Of a stretch of DNA of 7,364 nt, positions 1-6,048 are shown piece after piece; position 1 is the stretch's first letter; every line of letters begins with the position of its first letter. Source of the DNA: an uncultured Eubacteriales bacterium (lineage in GTDB: Bacteria > Bacillota > Clostridia > Oscillospirales > RGIG7773); the NCBI GenBank assembly GCA_934541205.1, contig CAKTDK010000087.1, positions 1 through 7,364 on the forward strand. Reading direction: 5' to 3'. Under the pieces are notes generated by a model, which saw only the letters and a list, made by a program, of their open reading frames with translations, was not told the origin of the DNA and did not search any database. The translations under genes were made by a program, and so were the position numbers.

Positions 1-1977
1 TAATATACCTGCGGAAATTCCATTTACAAATATTTTTGCTGTTCTGTAAGGATGGAAAGTAGGATTATTATTTACAGGCTGTATATCATCAATTTTTATA
101 TTCAAAACATCAAATAACTCATCAATACATCCTTTTATATTTAAATAATTTTCATCTTGTCCGTAATAGCAAATACAAATTAATTCTTTTTCTTCTGGAA
201 GTTCATTTTGCATTTTCGGAATATATACTTTTCCTATTTCAAAAAGCTTTGCTTCAAGATTTCTATGACTATAATTTACCGAAGCCACTTTCAGCATTGA
301 AGGAATTATTGTAGTTCTCATTATAGAAGTATCTTCACCAAGAGGGTTTGAAATAACTATACTTTTTCTTTCTTCGGCATCTCTATCAAGCATAATAAGG
401 TCATATTCTTTGGGACTCATAAAGGAATATGTCATTATTTCGTTTACGCCCATAGAAAGAAGCGAATCATTTATTTTATTTCTGAATTTTTGTATTTCAG
501 AATATTTTCCCTGAGAAGTCTCGCCTTTAAACATGTGGGAAGGAATTCTGTCATAGCCGTAAATTCTGGCAATTTCTTCGGCAATATCAGCTTCTCCTTC
601 AACATCAGCTCTAAAGCTGGGAACAGTAATATAATCATCATTTATTTTAAATTCTAATGATAATAATATTCTTTCCATTTCTTCTTTTGAAATTTCAGAA
701 CCTAAAAAAGAATTTATCCATTTAAAGTCAAACTTTATCTTTCTGAGTTCTTTTTCTGAATTATCTATATCGATAATACCGTTTACTACAGTTCCTGCAT
801 CTAAAAGCTCAATAAGTTCACAAGCTCTTTCAAGAGCATCAAAAGTACATTTTGGATCAAGACCTTTTTCAAATCTTGCAGAAGATTCAGTTCTTATACC
901 AGCTTTTCTTGAAGCATAACGAACAGCTGCTCCGTTAAAATTAGCGCTTTCAAAAACAACTACTTTTGTATTATCGGTAATTTCACTGTTTGCTCCTCCC
1001 ATAACCCCTGCAAGAGCTACAGGTTTTTCTTTATCAGCGATAACAAGTACATTTTCATCAATTTCCCTTTGCTGGTCATCAAGAGTTTCTATATTTTCAC
1101 CTTTTTCTGCATTTCTTACGATAATATTTCTGCCGTTAAGGCATGCATAATCAAAAGCGTGCATTGGTTGTCCGTATTCAAGCATAACATAATTTGTAAT
1201 ATCAACTATATTATTAATTGGTCTGACTCCTCCTGCGCGAAGTCTTTCTCTCATCCAAATCGGAGATGGCTCGATTTTTATATCTTTTACTACTCTCGCT
1301 GTATACCTTTTACATAAATCAGTATTTTTTACTTCTACTGAAAGATAATTGTTAATATCATCTGTTCCCGCTTTTACGCAAGGCGTTTTTATATCAAATT
1401 TTTTACCGAAAGTAGCTGCCGCTTCCCTGGCAAGTCCTATTACAGAAAGACAGTCCGGTCTGTTGGGAGTAATCTCAAATTCAGTGATAACATCATCATA
1501 TCCTATAAGATTTTTTATGTCTTCTCCGACTTTAACATTTTCATCATTTAAAATAAAAATTCCGTCTTCACAAGCATTTGGAAAATCATGCAAAGTCATT
1601 CCAAGTTCGGCTATAGAACACATCATACCGCAGGATTCAACACCTCTTAGTTTTCCCTTTTTTATCTTGGTACCATTAGGCAAAAGCGCATTATCAAGAC
1701 AGCAAGGCACTAAATCCCCTTCAGAAACGTTTTTTGCCCCTGTAACTATTTGAACAGGCGAATCTTTTCCCACATCTACCTGACAAACAACTAATTTATC
1801 GGCGTCAGGATGCTTTTCTATTTTTAAAATTTTACCTACTACAACATTTTTTATTTTTTCATTTAAATCTTCATAAACTTCAACTTTTGAGCCTGACAAA
1901 GTCATAGCTTCGGCAAACTCTCTGGGAGCTACGTCAATTTTTATATAATCATTAAGCCATTTTTTTGATAACAGCAT
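1..1977 (-). CDS. pheT: Phenylalanyl-tRNA synthetase beta subunit, partial (C-terminus off the window)
   Basis: Beta subunit of the cytoplasmic alpha2-beta2 enzyme that charges tRNA-Phe with phenylalanine; in the family the beta chain binds tRNA and edits mischarged Tyr-tRNA-Phe. I translated the frame from ATG 1977 to base 1 and found no stop: 659 residues are visible, against about 790-800 usual. Domains in order: N-terminal tRNA-binding OB fold (about 40-150, with VGKILKIEKHPDADKL at 47-62 and ESCGMMCSIAELGM at 114-127); B3/B4 editing region (about 205-385, with PINNIVDITNYV at 253-264, GQPMHAFD at 269-276, RTESSARFEKGLDP at 362-375); B5 domain (about 400-479, with VPSFRADV at 452-459 and EEIARIYGYDRIP at 467-479); then the catalytic-like core with NPLGEDTSIMRT at 544-555. 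The visible part stops inside the core at HPYRTAKIFVNGISAGIL, so the rest of the core and the FDX-ACB anticodon-binding domain lie beyond base 1. It is cotranscribed with pheS, which ends 12 nt upstream. The identification is near certain. Confidence 0.98.
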   Translation of the reverse strand, partial: MLLSKKWLNDYIKIDVAPREFAEAMTLSGSKVEVYEDLNEKIKNVVVGKILKIEKHPDADKLVVCQVDVGKDSPVQIVTGAKNVSEGDLVPCCLDNALLPNGTKIKKGKLRGVESCGMMCSIAELGMTLHDFPNACEDGIFILNDENVKVGEDIKNLIGYDDVITEFEITPNRPDCLSVIGLAREAAATFGKKFDIKTPCVKAGTDDINNYLSVEVKNTDLCKRYTARVVKDIKIEPSPIWMRERLRAGGVRPINNIVDITNYVMLEYGQPMHAFDYACLNGRNIIVRNAEKGENIETLDDQQREIDENVLVIADKEKPVALAGVMGGANSEITDNTKVVVFESANFNGAAVRYASRKAGIRTESSARFEKGLDPKCTFDALERACELIELLDAGTVVNGIIDIDNSEKELRKIKFDFKWINSFLGSEISKEEMERILLSLEFKINDDYITVPSFRADVEGEADIAEEIARIYGYDRIPSHMFKGETSQGKYSEIQKFRNKINDSLLSMGVNEIMTYSFMSPKEYDLIMLDRDAEERKSIVISNPLGEDTSIMRTTIIPSMLKVASVNYSHRNLEAKLFEIGKVYIPKMQNELPEEKELICICYYGQDENYLNIKGCIDELFDVLNIKIDDIQPVNNNPTFHPYRTAKIFVNGISAGIL

Positions 1978-1984
1978 TTTTATC

Positions 1985-1991
1985 CCTCCTT
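1985..1991 (-). promoter_or_regulatory. pheT ribosome binding site overlapping the pheS stop codon
   Basis: A perfect AAGGAGG (minus strand, 1991 to 1985) lies 7 nt before the pheT ATG at 1977. Its first two bases are the end of the pheS TAA stop codon (1992-1990). Seen in the sequence: stop codon and Shine-Dalgarno share bases. Inference: ribosomes finishing pheS can reinitiate on pheT, which would help keep the two subunits at 1:1. Confidence 0.9.
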
Positions 1992-3009
1992 AAAACTGTT
2001 TTAAAAAACGAAGATCGTTTTCAAAAAATAATCGTATATCATCAATATTAAATCTTCTCATAACGATTCTTTCAAGACCCATACCAAATGCAAATCCTGA
2101 ATATTCATTAGGATCCACATTACATCTTTCAAGCACCTTAGGATGAACCATTCCTCCGCCAAGTATTTCTATCCATCCTTCATTTTTACAAAGCTTACAT
2201 CCTTCGCCGTGACAGGCAAAACATTGAACATCAACTTCTGCCGAAGGTTCGGTAAACGGGAAATGATGAGGACGAAATCTTACTTTGGCCTCTTCTCCGT
2301 AAAGCCTTTTTACAAATACCTCCAATGTTCCTTTAAGATCAGCCATAGTTATTCCTCTATCCACAACAAGACCCTCGATTTGATGGAACAGCGGAGAATG
2401 AGTTGCGTCAACTTCATCTGCGCGGAAAACTCTTCCAGGAGCAATAATTCTTATAGGAGGTTTATTGTTTTCCATAACTCTTATCTGCATTGGTGAGGTC
2501 TGAGTACGAAGAAGTATTTCATCTGTAATATAAAATGTGTCCTGAGTATCTCTTGCCGGATGATCTTTTGGAATATTAAGCGCATCAAAATTATATTTTG
2601 CATATTCAACCTCCGGACCTTCCGCAATATCAAATCCCATACCTATAAATATTTCCTTAACTTCATCAAGAACAATATTCAAAGGATGTTTTTTACCTAA
2701 AACAGGTTTTTTACCTGGCATTGTGACATCTATTTTTTCTTCAATAAGTTTTTCATTAAGAGCTTTTTCTTCAATAAACTTTTTCTTTTTGTCAAGTTCG
2801 CTTTCAATCTTGCTTCTTATTTCATTTGCAAGCTGTCCCATGGCAGGTCTTTCCTGCGCAGATAGGTTTCCCATTTGTCGAAGAATTAATGTTAATTCCC
2901 CTTTTTTGCCAAGTACGGATATTCTTATCTCTTCAAGGTCTTTTGCATTATCTGCATTTTGAATTTTTTCAAGAGAAATTTTTTCAAGAGAATTTAATTT
3001 ATCTCTCAT
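1990..3009 (-). CDS. pheS: Phenylalanyl-tRNA synthetase alpha subunit
   Basis: Catalytic alpha subunit of phenylalanyl-tRNA synthetase (class II), which activates phenylalanine with ATP and transfers it to tRNA-Phe. The product is 339 aa, the usual length. Residues about 1-90 form the charged helical N-terminal arm that contacts tRNA. The catalytic domain follows, with HPARDTQDTFY (150-160), RTQTSPMQ (168-175), GRVFRADEVDATHSPLFHQ (192-210), FTEPSAEVDV (252-261) and class II motif 3 GFAFGMGLERI (305-315). The substrate-pocket position equivalent to E. coli Ala294 is Ala here (307), as in normal enzymes. Cys263, 266, 271 and 274 form the CxxCx4CxxC cluster common in Firmicutes PheS. I chose ATG 3009 because GAGGTGA (3021-3015) sits 5 nt upstream and the protein begins as the family does. 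An in-frame ATG at 3057 would add 16 residues but lies inside the T-box terminator stem. First gene of the pheST operon, controlled by the upstream T-box. Confidence 0.98.
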   Translation of the reverse strand: MRDKLNSLEKISLEKIQNADNAKDLEEIRISVLGKKGELTLILRQMGNLSAQERPAMGQLANEIRSKIESELDKKKKFIEEKALNEKLIEEKIDVTMPGKKPVLGKKHPLNIVLDEVKEIFIGMGFDIAEGPEVEYAKYNFDALNIPKDHPARDTQDTFYITDEILLRTQTSPMQIRVMENNKPPIRIIAPGRVFRADEVDATHSPLFHQIEGLVVDRGITMADLKGTLEVFVKRLYGEEAKVRFRPHHFPFTEPSAEVDVQCFACHGEGCKLCKNEGWIEILGGGMVHPKVLERCNVDPNEYSGFAFGMGLERIVMRRFNIDDIRLFFENDLRFLKQF

Positions 3010-3040
3010 CTTTGTCACCTCAATATAATAATTTTGTATA

Positions 3041-3080
3041 ATAAAAAACCGTTTCATTCCCTTAAAGGGACGAAACAGTT
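3041..3080 (-). terminator. T-box regulated rho-independent terminator
   Basis: AACTGTTTC (3080-3072) pairs with GAAACGGTT (3055-3047) through nine positions with one G-U, followed inward by TCCC/GGGA (3070-3067, 3061-3058). A run of six T follows on the minus strand, partly within the arm (3048-3043). The 5' arm shares GAA (3080-3079) and TTTCGTCCCT (3075-3066) with the antiterminator, so the two structures are mutually exclusive. Confidence 0.95.
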
Positions 3081-3281
3081 CCGCGATACCACCCTAATTT
3101 TTGCTGAGCAAACACTCTTTTAACATATATCGGTGTACACCGTCAAAATCTACTGGAAATTTTCAATTTTGCCGTTCCAAAGAGAACTTCATTAAAAAGA
3201 TTTACAGATATTTTTCAGCTTCCATATCCTCTCTTGGAAAATCTTAATTAATTACTTTTCTTTTTCATCACGTTAAGTTAT
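3041..3281 (-). ncRNA. T-box riboswitch leader of pheST (Phe-specific)
   Basis: cis-acting leader RNA that senses uncharged tRNA-Phe and permits pheST transcription when charging is low. Seen in order: AGTA at 3256-3253, as in the specifier-loop 5' side; AGAGAG at 3234-3229; a GATAT/ATATC apical hairpin (3228-3224 with 3211-3207); GAAG then UUC (3186-3184), the candidate specifier codon for Phe; a CAAAAT/ATTTTG stem (3171-3166, 3149-3144); the palindrome CGGTGTACACCG (3142-3131), probably Stem III; and the T-box sequence AGGGTGGTATCGCGG (3095-3081). The antiterminator can be drawn: AGGG (3095-3092) with CCCU (3069-3066), 7-nt bulge UGGUAUC, then GCGGAA (3084-3079) with UUUCGU (3075-3070). UGGU in the bulge matches the NCCA end of a tRNA with discriminator A, as expected for tRNA-Phe. 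The 5' end is inferred from the promoter. The T-box assignment is very secure; the exact Stem I pairing is less so. Confidence 0.95.
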
Positions 3282-3287
3282 AAATAT

Positions 3288-3316
3288 ATTATAACAACAA
3301 AATTTAAAAATTTCAA
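3288..3316 (-). promoter_or_regulatory. Promoter of the pheST operon
   Basis: TTGAAA (3316-3311), a 17-nt spacer, then TATAAT (3293-3288) preceded by TG-T, an extended -10. The predicted start is near 3281, directly before the T-box Stem I. The -35 box overlaps the TGA stop codon (3315-3313) of the preceding PHP gene. It is a near-consensus sigma-A type promoter. Confidence 0.85.
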
Positions 3317-4158
3317 TAGTTTTTTTGCTTTTTTATTTCCTCAACCAAACTATAAGGTATGGGAATATTATTACAGCCGTATCCCAAACGATTATTTCGT
3401 ATTTTTCCGTGAAAATCACTGCCTCCGCTTTTTAAAAGACAATACTTTTCTGACATTCTTATACAAAAAGAAAATGTTTTTTCGGAATATTCAGGATAAT
3501 AAGCTTCAATTCCGTCTATACCTTTATTTTTCAACTCCCTGATAAGAGACTCTAAAAAATCAATACTTATTTTTATTTGATTTACATGTGCAATGAATGC
3601 AATTCCTCCGGCCATATGAATTAAGTTTATAATATACTCTGCGCTTATTTTTTCCCTCTTTACATAACAAGGCCTGTCATAATCCAAATATTTTGAAAAA
3701 GCATCCTTTACAGAAAAAACATACCCTTCTTCAACCATTTGTTTAGCAATGTTAGCTCTTGTTACAGTCCCGTTCATAGAGTTTTTAAGCTTTTGCTCAT
3801 TTATAATAATATTATAATTTCGCAATTTTTGAATTATTAAAGAATTTCTTTCTTCACGGCTTTTTAAAATATAATTTATTTCGTTTAAAAATTCTTTATT
3901 TTTGATATCAAAAAAATACCCCAGTATATGAAGATTATAATTTTTATAAATACATGAAAATTCAATTCCAGGAATAAATTCAACATCATATTTTTTGCTG
4001 AAATTCAAAGCTGAAGGTATCGCCGCGATCGTATCATGATCAGTAATAGAAATAGCGGATATATTTTCTTTTTTCGCTTTTCTAAAAATTTCTTCTACGC
4101 TGTAAGTTCCGTCAGAACAATTTGTATGAAGATGCATATCAATATGTTTTGTTGTCAT
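3313..4158 (-). CDS. PHP-domain metal-dependent phosphoesterase (TrpH/YciV/RNase AM-like)
   Basis: 281-aa single-domain PHP protein, the usual length for the YciV/TrpH group. Known members hydrolyse phosphodiester or phosphomonoester bonds of nucleotides or short RNA ends (E. coli YciV is RNase AM; others act on 3',5'-bisphosphates); the substrate here is inferred from family only. Metal-binding motifs are present in order: HIDMHLHTNCSDG (5-17; His9, His11, Asp16), SITDHDT (37-43; Asp40, His41), PGIEFSC (63-69; Glu66), NLHILGY (75-81; His77), AFIAHVN (187-193; His191) and SGGSDFHG (244-251; Asp248, His250). Two oddities: the usual AHP of the fourth motif reads AHV, and no clear Shine-Dalgarno precedes ATG 4158, only an A-rich AGAAAAGAAAAA stretch. 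It follows nrdR after 27 nt with no terminator or promoter visible between them, so the two are probably cotranscribed. Downstream, its stop codon lies inside the pheST promoter. Family confident; exact function not. Confidence 0.92.
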   Translation of the reverse strand: MTTKHIDMHLHTNCSDGTYSVEEIFRKAKKENISAISITDHDTIAAIPSALNFSKKYDVEFIPGIEFSCIYKNYNLHILGYFFDIKNKEFLNEINYILKSREERNSLIIQKLRNYNIIINEQKLKNSMNGTVTRANIAKQMVEEGYVFSVKDAFSKYLDYDRPCYVKREKISAEYIINLIHMAGGIAFIAHVNQIKISIDFLESLIRELKNKGIDGIEAYYPEYSEKTFSFCIRMSEKYCLLKSGGSDFHGKIRNNRLGYGCNNIPIPYSLVEEIKKQKNY

Positions 4159-4185
4159 TTTTTCTTTTCTTTTTCTATATATTTT

Positions 4186-4641
4186 TTAATTATTATCAAA
4201 GAGTTTTTCCAGTTCTTCTTTAAAACTGTCAATATCTTTAAATTGTCTGTACACAGATGCAAATCTTACATATGCTACCTGATCTATATCACGTAAATAT
4301 TTCATAGCATATTCTCCGATTACATCCGACGGCACTTCATTATCCTGATTGGATTGCAGAGCAGATTCGATTTGGTCAACAGCACTTTCTAAAGTCTCTA
4401 ATTTAACCGGTCTTTTTTCACAAGATTTCAAAAGCCCTCTGAACAGTTTATTTCTATCAAAAGTTTCTCTTTTTCCGTCTTTTTTTACAACAATAATAGG
4501 TATAGTTTCAATAATTTCATAAGTAGAAAACCTTTTTTTACAGGAAAGGCATTCACGACGCCTTCTGATTTTGTTTCCATCATCAGTAGTTCTTGTATCA
4601 ATTACTTTACTTTCCTCATAGTTGCAAAACGGACATTTCAT
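4186..4641 (-). CDS. nrdR: Transcriptional repressor NrdR
   Basis: Nucleotide-sensing repressor of ribonucleotide reductase genes: in the family it binds ATP or dATP through an ATP-cone and, when dATP is plentiful, binds NrdR boxes. The product is 151 aa, the standard length. An N-terminal zinc ribbon is formed by CPFC (Cys3, Cys6) and CLSC (Cys31, Cys34), with the basic RRRREC motif at 26-31. The ATP-cone covers about 49-139, including VVKKDGKRETFDRNKL (51-66) and VAYVRFASVYRQFKD (122-136). All four zinc cysteines are intact. Start ATG 4641 is supported by AAGGA (4654-4650) 8 nt upstream and by the invariant MKCPFC beginning. It has its own promoter at 4752-4724 and probably forms an operon with the PHP gene. 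No ribonucleotide reductase gene is in the window, so its targets lie elsewhere; I see no convincing NrdR box at its own promoter. Confidence 0.98.
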   Translation of the reverse strand: MKCPFCNYEESKVIDTRTTDDGNKIRRRRECLSCKKRFSTYEIIETIPIIVVKKDGKRETFDRNKLFRGLLKSCEKRPVKLETLESAVDQIESALQSNQDNEVPSDVIGEYAMKYLRDIDQVAYVRFASVYRQFKDIDSFKEELEKLFDNN

Positions 4642-4673
4642 ATAATCATTCCTTGTTTTTAATTAATTAAAAT

Positions 4674-4711
4674 TATTATTAATAAAAACCGTTATTTTTT
4701 TATTAATAATA
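4674..4711 (-). repeat. 15-bp AT-only inverted repeat in the nrdR 5' leader
   Basis: A perfect inverted repeat: ATTATTAATAAAAA at 4675-4688 and its complement at 4697-4710, extended by one pair (4674, 4711), with an 8-nt centre holding the only G/C bases (CCG, 4689-4691). It starts just after the predicted nrdR transcription start (about 4717) and ends about 20 nt before the ribosome binding site. It could be an mRNA-stabilising hairpin, an operator, or a weak terminator for transcripts from the small gene upstream; it lacks a proper downstream T-run, so I do not call it a terminator. Confidence 0.6.
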
Positions 4712-4723
4712 TTAAGTTAACTT

Positions 4724-4752
4724 ATTATAACATAAAATTTATATATGTTCAA
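4724..4752 (-). promoter_or_regulatory. Promoter of nrdR (and probably the PHP gene)
   Basis: TTGAAC (4752-4747), a 17-nt spacer, then TATAAT (4729-4724) preceded by TG-T, an extended -10. Predicted start about 4717. The -35 overlaps the TGA stop (4751-4749) of the small gene upstream. The spacer region carries an inverted repeat AACATA-N9-TATGTT (4749-4729). Confidence 0.82.
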
Positions 4753-5003
4753 ATAACAAAATCCTCTACAATTTCTGTGAGACTGCAAGGATAAGTGGTT
4801 GTACTGGAAATTAAATCAAAAAGATTGCTGATTTCGTCCAGCTTGGTAGATATAGCCGGCGCATACGCGCTTTCTTTTAAATTTTCAATCGCAATACCAA
4901 AAACATTTACATCATAATCCTCCCCGTTGAAATTTTCTTGATATAGAGTATAAACTGTATCATCAATATTTTTTAGTGTTTTTATAACATTTTGGTTATT
5001 CAT
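4749..5003 (-). CDS. Small acidic protein of unknown function (84 aa)
   Basis: I do not recognise the family. The 84-aa product is strongly acidic (7 Asp and 7 Glu against 4 Lys; no Arg or His; net about -10), has one cysteine (Cys73), and shows no signal peptide or membrane segment, so it is probably a small cytosolic protein. The pattern suggests mostly helical segments (about 1-22, 37-48 and 52-67) with a hydrophobic end. Evidence that it is a real gene: GAGGT (5014-5010) sits 6 nt before the ATG, a plausible promoter lies upstream (5077-5050), and it fills the space between the terminator of the preceding gene and the nrdR promoter without overlapping either body. Its stop codon is built into the nrdR -35 box. 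It could be cotranscribed with nrdR by read-through, but nothing in the sequence ties its job to NrdR. Confidence 0.75.
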   Translation of the reverse strand: MNNQNVIKTLKNIDDTVYTLYQENFNGEDYDVNVFGIAIENLKESAYAPAISTKLDEISNLFDLISSTTTYPCSLTEIVEDFVI

Positions 5004-5049
5004 AATATTACCTCATTTGAAACAAAACAACAAAACCATTGATAATTTT

Positions 5050-5077
5050 ATTATATAAGTAATTTTTCTTTAGTAAA
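5050..5077 (-). promoter_or_regulatory. Probable promoter of the 84-aa acidic protein gene
   Basis: TATAAT (5055-5050) with TTTACT (5077-5072) 16 nt upstream, a 4-of-6 match to the -35 consensus. Predicted start near 5043, giving a leader of about 40 nt before ATG 5003. The -10 is perfect, the -35 modest. Confidence 0.6.
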
Positions 5078-5090
5078 GAGTTAAATTACG

Positions 5091-5139
5091 CAAAAAACGA
5101 CAGTAAATAATAAAATGAGAGAAATGCTTATTATTTACT
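5091..5139 (-). terminator. Probable rho-independent terminator after the TIM-barrel gene
   Basis: A perfect 12-bp inverted repeat (minus strand AGTAAATAATAA, 5139-5128, and its complement at 5113-5102) with a 14-nt loop lies 11 nt past the stop codon at 5151. A run of six T (minus strand, 5097-5092) follows after a short GTCG spacer. The stem is AT-rich, so efficiency may be moderate. Confidence 0.65.
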
Positions 5140-5150
5140 TTAATTTTTAA

Positions 5151-5927
5151 CTAAAAAAATGAATTTAAGTAATTAATTGAACAATTAATATCATAAATTT
5201 TTTTAAAACAATCACTGTAAACTTCCAATAACACTTCGCCGTCGTAGTTATATTTATTTATATTCTCAAAAATTTTTTTATAATCTAGACTACCTTTACC
5301 AGGTAAAACGCATTTGTTATCTTTATTATCACTTATATGAACATTACATATTTTTTCTCCCATAGCGTCTATCATTTTATAAATATCTATATCTGCTCTA
5401 ATTGCTTGTTTTACATCAAAAGTAAAATTTACGTCATCGTTCAATATTTTTCTCATTTCCGATATAAATTCAGGCTGTGAACTTTTATATAAATTAACAT
5501 TCTCTTGAGATAAAATTACATTCTGCTTTTTTCCTTTACATCTTAAATTATAATATACCTCGCAGTATTCTTCAGTTGAAAGAAGCTTTTTATTTAACCT
5601 GTCCCCATGTAAATTAACAATCTTAGCGCCGAGAATATTGCAGGCATCAAAATAACGGCAGTATTTTTTTATCGTTTCCTCTGTCCTTCTTTTATAATTA
5701 CTGAATAAAAGATACGGCTCATAACCGGAAGTATAAGGATGTATTGAAACAACTTTTAAACCGCAGTTATCAATTAAAATTTTTAAATTTTTTAAATATT
5801 TTTTAGAAATCTCATACTCACAATTAAAAAAGATTTCTATGTTTTGCGCTTGTGTCCTGCTTATTTCAAGTATCGCTTTTTCAGGTTCCATAGGATAAAA
5901 ACATCCTGTCGAAATTCCTGCTTTCAT
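5151..5927 (-). CDS. Sugar phosphate isomerase/epimerase-like TIM-barrel protein
   Basis: 258-aa protein of the xylose isomerase-like / AP endonuclease 2 TIM-barrel superfamily, whose members isomerise or epimerise sugars, cyclitols and related compounds using a divalent metal; a few cut abasic DNA. Strand-end motifs in order: NIEIFF (29-34), VVSIHPY (59-65), IVNLHGD (103-109), ILSQENVN (138-145), NFTFDVKQA (167-175), NVHISDN (195-201), LPGKGSLDY (208-216) and VLLEVY (232-237). Glu142, Asp171, His197 and Glu235 match the Glu-Asp-His-Glu metal set of tagatose-3-epimerase-type enzymes, so it should be catalytic. The substrate cannot be told from the sequence. It is rich in cysteine (11 of 258), which suits an anaerobe. 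ATG 5927 is supported by AAGGTGA (5942-5936) 8 nt upstream. It stands alone, is divergent from the small membrane protein gene, and is followed by a hairpin. I see no convincing -35/-10 pair for it between 5943 and 6030. Confidence 0.88.
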   Translation of the reverse strand: MKAGISTGCFYPMEPEKAILEISRTQAQNIEIFFNCEYEISKKYLKNLKILIDNCGLKVVSIHPYTSGYEPYLLFSNYKRRTEETIKKYCRYFDACNILGAKIVNLHGDRLNKKLLSTEEYCEVYYNLRCKGKKQNVILSQENVNLYKSSQPEFISEMRKILNDDVNFTFDVKQAIRADIDIYKMIDAMGEKICNVHISDNKDNKCVLPGKGSLDYKKIFENINKYNYDGEVLLEVYSDCFKKIYDINCSINYLNSFF

Positions 5928-5965
5928 TTATTATATCACCTTCCATAATTGGATAAAATTTTCAG

Positions 5966-5994
5966 TTGATAATTACAAAAAACAATGTTATTTT
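5966..5994 (+). promoter_or_regulatory. Probable promoter of the 74-aa membrane protein gene
   Basis: TTGATA (5966-5971), a 17-nt spacer, and TATTTT (5989-5994) preceded by TG-T (extended -10). Predicted start near 6001, giving a leader of about 48 nt. The -10 is only 4 of 6, offset by the good -35, exact spacing and TG element. Confidence 0.55.
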
Positions 5995-6048
5995 ATAAAA
6001 AGACCGAATATAACAAAATCTGACCTGTACTTGATTAGGAGGATAAAA

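Noticed and set aside
1069..1753. Plus-strand open frames opposite pheT (1069-1317 and 1349-1753).
   Set aside because: They lie wholly antisense to well-conserved pheT codons, lack ribosome binding sites, and their translations look like nothing recognisable.
2143..3041. Plus-strand open frames opposite pheS (2143-2496, 2723-2962, 2826-3041).
   Set aside because: Antisense shadows of pheS with skewed composition (Ser/Phe-rich) and no initiation signals.
3009..3057. A longer pheS start at ATG 3057 (16 extra residues).
   Set aside because: That ATG lies in the 3' arm of the T-box terminator, has no ribosome binding site, and the extension is absent from the family. ATG 3009 has GAGGTGA 5 nt upstream and gives the usual 339 aa.
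4036..4296. Plus-strand open frame spanning the PHP/nrdR junction.
   Set aside because: Antisense to the conserved start of the PHP gene and the end of nrdR; the Phe/Ile-rich translation reflects the Lys/Asn-rich sense strand.
4653..4760. A NrdR box in front of nrdR (autoregulation).
   Set aside because: The AT-rich region contains ATATAT strings and a 6-bp inverted repeat but not the ACAC/GTGT-flanked 16-bp palindrome, so no NrdR box is called.
6031..6048. A TTG start at 6031 for the small membrane protein.
   Set aside because: It would place the TAGGAGG ribosome binding site inside the coding region; ATG 6049 has ideal spacing from that site.
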